From assembly GCA_946403625.1 (NCBI GenBank), contig CAMJAP010000018.1, positions 1 to 41,326 on the forward strand: a DNA stretch of 41,326 nucleotides, given 5' to 3'. The notes under the pieces were generated by a model. The model did not search any database and had not been told where the DNA came from. It saw only the letters and a list, made by a program, of their open reading frames with translations. Positions 8,406 to 15,263 of this stretch are shown here, one piece after another. The translations under genes and the position numbers were made by a program. Source of the DNA: an uncultured Lachnospiraceae bacterium. Lineage in GTDB: Bacteria > Bacillota > Clostridia > Lachnospirales > Lachnospiraceae. Every line of letters begins with the position of its first letter. Position 1 is the first letter of the stretch.

Positions 8406-8879
8406 TCATTTTTTATCAATAATTATGCCATTCACCACGATCCTTTCCTCATTCTCGTCATATTCTAATGGCATAGTAGCCGAAAAGACAGCGCAACGAA
8501 TTCTCATTTCCAGAGTCTTCTCTTTATTCGTAAGTGCTGTCACTATCAATCTCTGTCGAAACTTTCTCCTTCTATAATCCAGATACTGCTGTCGATAGAT
8601 CTCTGTTCCGGGCACACCGCTTTTATATAGCCATATCGCATAACGGCGCGCCCTTAACCAATATACCAATGTTGCCAAAAGCAGCCATTCTGTCCCCAGC
8701 AAGAAGAAAAACTGCTCCAGCGGCTCCATAATCGCAAATGGATCAGCATATCTTCCTGCTATAAGGACAGCCCCGCCAATCAAGATCGTCACGCCGGCAA
8801 CTATGTATATATACACATTGTAAAATCGCATAAAGCGTTGCCAATGCCGATAATGCGTTTTATAGATATCTTCACTCAT
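8406..8879 (-). CDS. Small two-helix membrane protein coupled to the HslV-like hydrolase
   Basis: 157 residues from the ATG at 8879; an upstream in-frame start at 8918 is less likely because GGGAGAGG precedes the inner ATG. Two hydrophobic helices (about 21-42 and 55-74) are followed by a basic linker rich in Arg/Tyr/Gln and a cytoplasmic-looking domain of about 75 residues ending NGIIIDKK. Its start overlaps the last 8 bases of the HslV-like gene, so the two are translationally coupled. I recognise no family. The natural reading is a membrane partner or substrate adaptor of the hydrolase. Confidence 0.7.
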   Translation of the reverse strand: MSEDIYKTHYRHWQRFMRFYNVYIYIVAGVTILIGGAVLIAGRYADPFAIMEPLEQFFFLLGTEWLLLATLVYWLRARRYAIWLYKSGVPGTEIYRQQYLDYRRRKFRQRLIVTALTNKEKTLEMRIRCAVFSATMPLEYDENEERIVVNGIIIDKK

Positions 8880-9417
8880 TGTCCTCTCCCACATCTGCTC
8901 CCTGACCGGAATCCTCATTGATCGGAACGATCTCTTTCACGATCGGTTCGCTAACATAAACGCACAAATCACACGCAACCTTCACTGCCTGTTCCGGTGT
9001 AGCTCCCATATACATTGCTCCACGCGCAAAATCATCGCCTGCTCCGATGGCATAATAGTCATTCACGCGAAAAACGAAAAATCCGTTCGTAGAATAACAC
9101 TGCCCCTTGGACGCAAGGATATATCTGTTCTCGATCTCGTCATCCCCGCAAAAATCTTTCTTCCAGCGCTTGAACTCGATCAGAAAATCTAAAATGCCAT
9201 CCTCATTCATTTCTTTAATCATGTGGCTTTTCATATATCGCTGGAATAAGCTGATTTCCTCACTCTTTCCGACACCACCTACCACAAGATCCTTAAACCG
9301 GAACAGCTTCGTATGCTTTTTCTCAGCGCTGTTCATCTTACTCCAGCCGCGGACACAGATGCTGTCCGCTGCTACTTCGATCCTGTCATCATAAACTCTT
9401 GCTGCAACTACGCTCAT
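8872..9417 (-). CDS. Proteasome-beta/HslV-like Ntn hydrolase with N-terminal Ser
   Basis: 181 residues. After loss of Met1 the chain starts with Ser1; Asp17 (AADS) and Lys33 (EKKHTK) fall exactly where HslV has its Asp17 and Lys33, with Thr1 replaced by Ser1 as in some Bacillus HslV (CodW) proteins. Further HslV-like features are GGVGKSEEISLFQRY (compare the GFAGG...LFERF region), YAIGAGDDFARGAMY (compare AIGSGG.YA) and CDLCVYVSEPI (compare GDICIYTN). The family forms self-compartmentalised peptidase rings opened by an ATPase such as HslU. No HslU is seen in the window. The 3' end is coupled to a membrane protein gene. A truncated, nearly identical copy lies 735 bases upstream. It could be a phage- or conflict-related protease rather than housekeeping HslV. 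Confidence 0.75.
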   Translation of the reverse strand: MSVVAARVYDDRIEVAADSICVRGWSKMNSAEKKHTKLFRFKDLVVGGVGKSEEISLFQRYMKSHMIKEMNEDGILDFLIEFKRWKKDFCGDDEIENRYILASKGQCYSTNGFFVFRVNDYYAIGAGDDFARGAMYMGATPEQAVKVACDLCVYVSEPIVKEIVPINEDSGQGADVGEDNE

Positions 9418-9457
9418 AATCGCCCTTCCTTTCTGTCGTCTTTTTTATATCATCAAA

Positions 9458-9574
9458 TTATTTTCTCTCTTGCAATCGCATATTAATATTTTCATTAGTC
9501 AATCTATATATCGCCCGTAGAAATCCTGCTCTTATCTCGTTGTTCTGGATTCAAGCTTTCTGGTTCTTCGCATC
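9458..9574 (-). pseudogene. Decayed C-terminal tail of an AAA-ATPase-like/PDDEXK_9 protein (copy A)
   Basis: Reading the minus strand gives DAKNQKA-stop-IQNNEIRAGFLRAIYRLTNE, matching the better-kept copy at 10193-10372, but broken by a stop. It lies just upstream of the full HslV-like gene. Only the last part of the family is present. Confidence 0.55.
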
Positions 9575-9779
9575 CAATATTTTAATCTTTTTGATCCTGT
9601 CTATTCGATATATTGTAGGAAAACTATCTTCTATTACATCAAAATCTTTCCGAACCTCTTTATCCTCAATAAATGCTGTAAGATAAAAATAATATTCCGA
9701 AAACAGGATCGCTACCGGCTGCAGTTTTCGTTTTACAACTTTTCGATCTTTCAAGCGTAGATAATCCACTTCAATATAC
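9575..9779 (-). pseudogene. Internal fragment of a WYL-domain regulator
   Basis: About 65 codons (within an ORF running 9551-9769) match residues around 165-230 of the WYL regulator at 17767-18729: VDYLRLKDRKVVKRKLQP, the FSEYYFYLTAF core and SFPTIYRIDRI are the same. The DNA differs at roughly one base in seven, mostly silently, so it derives from a paralogue and not from a fresh copy of the local gene. It has no HTH and no C-terminal extension. On one side it is joined to the HslV-like copy B, on the other to the AAA/PDDEXK_9 tail. Confidence 0.75.
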
Positions 9780-10152
9780 CGATGGCATAATAGTCATTCA
9801 CGCAAAAAACGAAAAATCCGTTCGTAGAATAACACTGCCCCTTGGACGCAAGGATATATCTGTTCTCGATCTCGTCATCCCCGCAAAAATCTTTCTTCCA
9901 GCGCTTGAACTCGATCAGAAAATCTAAAATGCCATCCTCATTCATTTCTTTAATCATGTGGCTTTTCATATATCGCTGGAATAAGCTGATTTCCTCACTC
10001 TTTCCGACACCACCTACCACAAGATCCTTAAACCGGAACAGCTTCGTATGCTTTTTCTCAGCGCTGTTCATCTTACTCCAGCCGCGGACACAGATGCTGT
10101 CCGCTGCTACTTCGATCCTGTCATCATAAACTCTTGCTGCAACTACGCTCAT
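9779..10152 (-). pseudogene. Truncated second copy of the HslV-like Ntn hydrolase
   Basis: The first 124 codons of the HslV-like gene repeated 735 bases upstream with a single base difference that I can find (9804 against 9069, giving Cys for Arg). Ser1, Asp17 and Lys33 remain, but the match stops at YYAIG, and the frame runs nine residues into antiphase WYL-fragment sequence to a stop at 9751. The C-terminal half needed for the Ntn fold is missing. A good AAGGAAGG-type ribosome site is retained, so a 133-residue product is possible. Confidence 0.8.
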
Positions 10153-10192
10153 AATCGTACCTTCCTTTCTGTCTGCTGTTTATATCATCAAA

Positions 10193-10372
10193 TCATTTTC
10201 TCTCTTTCTTGCAATCCCATCCATTTTTTTCGTTAGCCAATCTATGTATTGCCTGTTGGAATCCTGTTCTTATCTCGTTGTTCGAGATTCGATCTTTCCG
10301 GTTCTTCGCATCATATGCAAGATAGCCCAAATAAATCAATAAAGTTAATACATCGTTTTTATCTAAAATATT
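10193..10372 (-). pseudogene. C-terminal tail of an AAA-ATPase-like/PDDEXK_9 protein (copy B)
   Basis: Too short for normal gene calling. The minus strand reads NILDKNDVLTLLIYLGYLAY, then DAKNRKDRISNNEIRTGFQQAI and a stop at 10193-10195. KNDVLTLLIYLGYLAYD and NNEIR are hallmarks of the C-terminal nuclease part (PF08011-like) of the AAA-ATPase_like proteins common in Lachnospiraceae. A stop lies in frame just before the match. Short ATG-initiated peptide sequence with AAGGAGG sits ahead (about 10398-10415) but ends after seven codons. Confidence 0.6.
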
Positions 10373-10431
10373 ATATCTTTAAATTATTCCATTAGTATCC
10401 ATCTCAGCCTCCTTCCATGAATTAAGAATAC

Positions 10432-10460
10432 AAAAAAAGAGCGACACATATTGTCGCTCT
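10432..10460 (-). terminator. Terminator at the end of the six-gene conflict operon
   Basis: AGAGCGACA (10438-10446) pairs perfectly with TGTCGCTCT (10452-10460), and T7 follows on the minus strand. It lies about 140 bases after the immunity gene; 10461-10599 is AT-rich with no gene or other structure I can support. Confidence 0.88.
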
Positions 10461-10599
10461 AAAAAAATTCAGTATCCACTATGGGATATTTAAATTTATT
10501 CGTGTTTTCAAAAAATTAACCATTGTGCTGTTTTAATACATTTTAGTTTCTTACACTCAACCTATTTTCTTTAATGGATCGCCTTTCTATTTACATTAC

Positions 10600-10977
10600 C
10601 TATAATATGATCTCCTGTTTCCCGATTTCTTTAAAATTTCCATTTTCAAAAACAATAGCCATTCCGCTTTCCGGATCGTATTTATAATTGCACATTATTG
10701 CAACGATTTGATTGTTTTCATCTCTCGGAACAAACAGATACTTAGGAGCAACATACTTGAAAATATTTTCTATTGACTCGACGCCAATATCCTCTTTGTT
10801 ATTTGACAAACAATATGCCTTAACCTTTTCTAGGGATTTATCGATCACATCAGACATTTCAGAAAACTTCTGAATAGCCTGTTTTTGTGATTCAAGCACC
10901 TTTTCATTGCTATAGCAGTCAAATGTAATATCAAGATCGAATTTTCTCCCCCACATCATCAATTTTATTTTATTCAT
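10600..10977 (-). CDS. DUF6985-like putative immunity protein
   Basis: 125 residues from the ATG at 10977, chosen because GGAGGTGACTTTG stands immediately before it; the open frame to 11052 lacks such a site. The layout (FDLDITFDCY, then QKQAIQKF, a helix LEKVKAYCL, the FVPRD strand, then YKYDPESGMAIVFENG) fits the DUF6985 family, which often follows toxin genes as immunity protein. Its start lies inside the 3' end of the HNH toxin gene (8-base overlap), so both are made together. Soluble, no signal peptide. Predicted role: bind and neutralise the WHH nuclease. The family name is from memory of the pattern, and the toxin-antidote link is inferred from position. Confidence 0.72.
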   Translation of the reverse strand: MNKIKLMMWGRKFDLDITFDCYSNEKVLESQKQAIQKFSEMSDVIDKSLEKVKAYCLSNNKEDIGVESIENIFKYVAPKYLFVPRDENNQIVAIMCNYKYDPESGMAIVFENGNFKEIGKQEIIL

Positions 10978-11617
10978 CAAAGTCACCTCCATCATTCGAT
11001 GCATCTCGTTTCCTGCATTCGGAAACTCCGCCAAGATGTCCAAAATAGTCATTTATTTTCGTCGGAATAAGGTCACATGTTTTCATATCATTTTTCTCAT
11101 GCCACGTATAACCGTTCTCTTTTCTCCATTGAGCCACATCTCGAGCTGTCCAATCAGTTCTTCCGTCGCGTGCCTCCTTGTTCCACAGTTCTGCGCATTT
11201 TTCATCACATTGTTTGAAATTCTCAGCTCGATTTTCCGTCATGTTATCTATTTCAACGGTTGCTTCTGATACATCCGAAAAGTCCGGCACAGCATCCTTA
11301 TATGCGATTCCATCTAGACCGTACTTTTCCAATATTTCCTTTATCTCCGGATCATTTGGAATAAATTTTGATTCTCCACGCTCACCTTCCCATTCACCTC
11401 GATCACTATCCTCTTTCGGCGTTTGCTTTAACCTTTCATCATATGTACTAAAATATTCATTTTCTTCTATGTCCGAATCAAAAAAACTATCCCAGTACTT
11501 TTGTGAATCTCGAAAGGTCATTCCACCTTCTGGCTTTATGACCTTGAACTCATCTTCCTTCTCGGGTACGCCAAGTTCCATTGGATGCATTTCCTGGTAT
11601 CCATTAACTTCGCTCAT
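10970..11617 (-). CDS. WHH-type HNH nuclease toxin domain protein
   Basis: 215 residues. The C-terminal 125 residues read like the nuclease of many polymorphic toxins: FIPNDPEIKEILEKYGLDGI, YKDAVPDFSDVSEATV, then WTARDVAQWRKENGYTWHE (WHE at 172-174), LIPTKIND and H194 in GHLGGV. The conserved W-H-E, followed by the later His, is the HNH/EndoVII WHH signature; it should cut nucleic acid with a metal ion. The first 80 residues are acidic with no trafficking domain (no LXG, WXG, RHS or signal peptide). The ATG overlaps the TAA of the HerA-like gene (TAATG), with AAAGGAGGG ahead. Because it is short and lacks delivery domains, it must be carried by something else or act inside the cell. Confidence 0.8.
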   Translation of the reverse strand: MSEVNGYQEMHPMELGVPEKEDEFKVIKPEGGMTFRDSQKYWDSFFDSDIEENEYFSTYDERLKQTPKEDSDRGEWEGERGESKFIPNDPEIKEILEKYGLDGIAYKDAVPDFSDVSEATVEIDNMTENRAENFKQCDEKCAELWNKEARDGRTDWTARDVAQWRKENGYTWHEKNDMKTCDLIPTKINDYFGHLGGVSECRKRDASNDGGDFDE

Positions 11618-14600
11618 TAAAATACCCTCCTTTCTTTTATGAAAATCTCGGTAAACCTATTAAACAAATCTCGATATTCAATATCACGTATTGCTTTTTC
11701 ATTTATCAGCAGTGAAAGCAATAAATTTACCTGCTGATTCGAGTATCCTTTTACAGAGGGATTCAATTCTTCTACAACAGCGCGAGACCATTCCTTAATA
11801 TCAGCATAACGACGTGATTTATCCATTGCCTTCTCAGCATCAAAGAAATCGAAGACCAATTGTCTCAACTTCTGTATTGATTCCTTATCATTTGAACCAA
11901 TATATTCCAAAAAATCACATTTAATAGCCGTATCCATGTTGGATTTGATAACTTCTTCTCTAAGAGCCTGGATATCTACCCTGTCACCCTTCCGGTATAT
12001 TTCCTTGCGCATTATACATTCTAATAACGATTGCTTGACCACAGCTCTTTTTTCACGTACATCATGTTTTGTATGATTTGTTATCCTCTGAACACTCATA
12101 TCAGGTTCGTACTTGTCAATCATGCAAAGAACTGGCTCCAACCAATCACTCTGAGTGATGGCAGCAACTCCTCTTTCAATACGCGACAATTCATTGATCT
12201 GATTGTCAGATAATCCTGCCGACTTACCAACTAATAGTCTGTCTGAATAATCTGGTAAGCGCATGATTATTTTGGTATTAGTATTTCTAATAACTGACAT
12301 ATCAAGTAGCCCAGGTGATTGATCAGTTATTATAAAACCTTCACCATAAGTACGCATTTCAGCTATCGAATTAGATAGCATTTCCACAGATTTACCAAGC
12401 AGATTTGATCCTTCACCAGATTGCTCTGTGGATGTTCTCCTAAGCAAATTATGTGCCTCTTCCAAAACGGTAATATGCTTTAAATTTGAATTCAAATCTT
12501 TTTTTGTTGCCCGCTGATCCATTCTGTGCTCTTGAAGTTTTAACACCAAAAGCCCCATCAGTAATGATTTTGTCTCAGAAGAGCCTACCCTGCTCAGGTC
12601 AACAATAACATTCCTATCAAACAGTTCTTCATCTGCCAGATCATCATTGGTTAAAATCAGACCATTTATCCCATTCGTAAGAGATTTCAATCTTGTTACT
12701 AGGGATCCTGTATAATCTCCTTTATTGTCGTCAGAATAATCACTTTCTTTTAAAACAAGTTTCACCTGCTTTGTTACATCTGCAAAAGAAGGGAACAAGT
12801 CAGTAGAGTACATATTCTCCGATGTTTCCAAATCCCATCCGGAAGCAATATAAGCTCTCTCAACGGAATCCTTAAGTATTGCCGGCATAGCAGCATACAT
12901 AGGCCAACATACATTAAATATTTCCACTATGCGATCCATGTGTTCCAACACATGGACACTCTTCGGAAATCTAAACGGATTAATCCTTAGTAATTCAACA
13001 TCCTCTATTAGCGGATTAGTACCATAAACAACCACATTTTCCTTTTTACCCAAAACATCCTTATATTCTCCCTTTGCAGGTTCAATAACTAGATAATGGG
13101 CATTTTGTTTTTCTAACGAATCTAACAATTTGTATATTGTATTTGATTTTCCAGAACCCGTTGAACCAGTAATAAAGGTATGCTTCGTCAATTCCTCTTT
13201 TGATAGATTTATTTTAGTGGAAGCAATCTTTTGGTGCATATGGTATCCAACACCTATTTCCAAATCTTCAGTAATATCCAATAAAGAATGAGGTTCTCTT
13301 CCAAACTGCACTCCCTCCAAGGTTGGTAGTCCTTGAATTGATTTTTGCGGAAATGAAATCACATATCCTATATCATCTGTTGAAATATATGATGTCGGTG
13401 TCACCATCATTCCGTTATCATTGTTATCAGATACTGTTACAAATAAAGGATGGCAAAAATGTGATAAATACTTCCTTATCTCTTTAAACTCAGATGTATC
13501 CTGGCCATCCTTATCTGACCATTCTTGCACTATTGATGGCTCAATATATGAATCTTTACCCTGTGTCAAACCTTTGAGATAATTAGCAACATTTATGCTT
13601 GTTGCAGAATTCTTTGCCATAACATACGATGAAAACTTCCATAAACCTGTAGACTGACTCTGAGTAACTCTCTTCATCGTCTCTTCGAGCTTTTGAAGTA
13701 AATTCAGAACCATATATGATTTATATGTATAGCTTGTATTCTCGGAAGCATTTATAGAAATACTACTGCTGGTTCCTTCCGTTTCTGTTTTTCCGTTAGA
13801 AACAGTTTTGGAATTTCCCCAACTATATCCATAACCAACATGACCGCCAACTCCCCAACCCTTTTGTTGGCTCTTATTCAAAGTCGGTGCCAAGGATCCC
13901 GCTGCCGAACCAAGCTTCGCTCCTATGGCTGCTCCTGCCGGTCCGCCTATAAATCCTCCTGCGAGTCCCCCCAAAACAGAACCCACTCCAGAAGCAATGT
14001 CTGCAGCATTTACAGACATTCCCTTACTCTTGCTTCTGTTAATATTTCCATTTATGCCAACATTTACAGAGTGGGTCTTAAACACTGACTCACTAATGCT
14101 TTTCGTACTTGCTATTGAGTGCATTTCTCCAGTAGTTTTTGTTTTACCTTCACCCACCTGAAACTGATACGTAGCAAATGGTGCAATAGCTGTTGCTATT
14201 TCTTCATATCCAGACAATATATCGCGTAAATTCTCTTGTGACATTGATTCAGCAAGAAAAACAACAGAGTACTCCTCATCCGGACTCTCAGGCACAATTC
14301 CCTCTAACAGTTTATCAATTCCTTGCGTCAAATAATCCTCTGAATACTCTGAAGGAGTATTTGAAAGCACCGCCACTGATTCTCTGTCACCGAAAGAAAA
14401 GCAGTCAGGAATCATTTCATTACCTTCATCATCTTCCGTTTCAAAACTCAGTTTTTCTATCTTACTTCCTGGAAAATTGCCTTTCAAAACACCTTCTAAA
14501 AGGTCTAGATTATCTGCACTCTGTTCATTACGACCGGCACCTTCATTTTTTATAACAAAATACATCTCTGCTTTATCGACACACCGTGTTACGACCATAG

Positions 14601-14859
14601 CAAGAGTATGATCACCATCAGCAAACGCACTTAAAACATTTTTAAAGCAATCTCCGGGCTTTTCTTCTTTGTTGAATACCCATCGATTAACCTTTACCGC
14701 CCTAATATTGCTCTTATATGATATGGTACCTTCCTTGTTATATTTTTCATCAAAATACCATACCCCATAATCACTATTGAGACGAGAAATATAGGCTTTA
14801 TCAAGCGTATATGCAATTTTGCCCAGGTTATCTAATAAATCCTTCTCATTAGGTATCAT
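11617..14859 (-). CDS. HerA/FtsK-superfamily P-loop ATPase with N-terminal glycine-zipper region
   Basis: 1080 residues from the ATG at 14859 (a GTG at 14868 is the open-frame alternative; AAGGA lies 11 bases before the ATG). The C-terminal half is a HerA/DUF87-type motor: Walker A TGSTGSGKSNT near 564-574, Walker B ITVLEEAHNLLRR near 796-808, sensor-like GFIITDQSP about 841-849 and a later arginine-rich stretch. Such ATPases form hexamers that pump DNA or protein. The N-terminal 560 residues are unlike NurA-linked HerA: at 287-324 there is a GxxxG-rich glycine zipper (ASGVGSVLGGLAGGFIGG, then AGAAIGAKLGSAAGS), followed by a Ser/Thr/Asn-rich low-complexity strand (335-380). This may insert into or pack against a membrane. 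It sits between a tail-anchored protein and the toxin gene, both coupled or nearly so. Confidence 0.82.
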   Translation of the reverse strand: MIPNEKDLLDNLGKIAYTLDKAYISRLNSDYGVWYFDEKYNKEGTISYKSNIRAVKVNRWVFNKEEKPGDCFKNVLSAFADGDHTLAMVVTRCVDKAEMYFVIKNEGAGRNEQSADNLDLLEGVLKGNFPGSKIEKLSFETEDDEGNEMIPDCFSFGDRESVAVLSNTPSEYSEDYLTQGIDKLLEGIVPESPDEEYSVVFLAESMSQENLRDILSGYEEIATAIAPFATYQFQVGEGKTKTTGEMHSIASTKSISESVFKTHSVNVGINGNINRSKSKGMSVNAADIASGVGSVLGGLAGGFIGGPAGAAIGAKLGSAAGSLAPTLNKSQQKGWGVGGHVGYGYSWGNSKTVSNGKTETEGTSSSISINASENTSYTYKSYMVLNLLQKLEETMKRVTQSQSTGLWKFSSYVMAKNSATSINVANYLKGLTQGKDSYIEPSIVQEWSDKDGQDTSEFKEIRKYLSHFCHPLFVTVSDNNDNGMMVTPTSYISTDDIGYVISFPQKSIQGLPTLEGVQFGREPHSLLDITEDLEIGVGYHMHQKIASTKINLSKEELTKHTFITGSTGSGKSNTIYKLLDSLEKQNAHYLVIEPAKGEYKDVLGKKENVVVYGTNPLIEDVELLRINPFRFPKSVHVLEHMDRIVEIFNVCWPMYAAMPAILKDSVERAYIASGWDLETSENMYSTDLFPSFADVTKQVKLVLKESDYSDDNKGDYTGSLVTRLKSLTNGINGLILTNDDLADEELFDRNVIVDLSRVGSSETKSLLMGLLVLKLQEHRMDQRATKKDLNSNLKHITVLEEAHNLLRRTSTEQSGEGSNLLGKSVEMLSNSIAEMRTYGEGFIITDQSPGLLDMSVIRNTNTKIIMRLPDYSDRLLVGKSAGLSDNQINELSRIERGVAAITQSDWLEPVLCMIDKYEPDMSVQRITNHTKHDVREKRAVVKQSLLECIMRKEIYRKGDRVDIQALREEVIKSNMDTAIKCDFLEYIGSNDKESIQKLRQLVFDFFDAEKAMDKSRRYADIKEWSRAVVEELNPSVKGYSNQQVNLLLSLLINEKAIRDIEYRDLFNRFTEIFIKERRVF

Positions 14860-14873
14860 AAAAACCACCGTCC

Positions 14874-15263
14874 TTATTGTCCAGTATTACTGACCTTCCA
14901 TATCACTATGCCAATAATCACCGCAACGATCGCCACTGCCGCCACTATTCCCACTATCATTTTTACATTATTACTTGGCTTTTTACTTCGAGTATACTCA
15001 CTAACCTCTGCAAGATAGAGAAGGTAATCCTGATTAAAGCTTTCCGCAGCGGCTGCACAAACAACCTGATCCAAATACGAGTCATCCCACGCTTCCTTTG
15101 AACGCTTTTTGTTATATGATGTGCCAACAAAAGCATTCTTAATCCTTGGATCAGCACATATTTCTCGTATCTCCGAGGTGGAAACACTACCGTCGGCAAC
15201 ATCTAATGCTATCTTTGTCCGTTGAACTTCTCCATCGCTTATATACTTCTCAATATTGCTCAT
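14874..15263 (-). CDS. Small tail-anchored membrane protein
   Basis: 129 residues. A soluble, helix-rich, charged part (1-98) is followed by a single C-terminal hydrophobic helix (about 101-123, VGIVAAVAIVAVIIGIVIW) and a short KVSNTGQ tail, the layout of a tail-anchored protein facing the cytoplasm. No family recognised. The ATG overlaps the dynamin stop (TAATG), with GGAGGGAGG ahead, and the gene ends 14 bases before the HerA-like start. It may tether the dynamin-like GTPase or the ATPase to the membrane. Confidence 0.8.
   Translation of the reverse strand: MSNIEKYISDGEVQRTKIALDVADGSVSTSEIREICADPRIKNAFVGTSYNKKRSKEAWDDSYLDQVVCAAAAESFNQDYLLYLAEVSEYTRSKKPSNNVKMIVGIVAAVAIVAVIIGIVIWKVSNTGQ

Noticed and set aside
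8872-9417. Calling this housekeeping hslV
   Set aside because: No hslU or codY/xerC neighbours, and the sequence is too far from standard HslV to give the gene name.
9751-10152. Treating the second HslV-like ORF as a real gene
   Set aside because: It loses the C-terminal half at the join and continues in antiphase sequence.
10193-10415. Seven-codon ATG peptide as a leader gene
   Set aside because: It is in frame with the decayed AAA/PDDEXK_9 tail and looks like debris with a stop.
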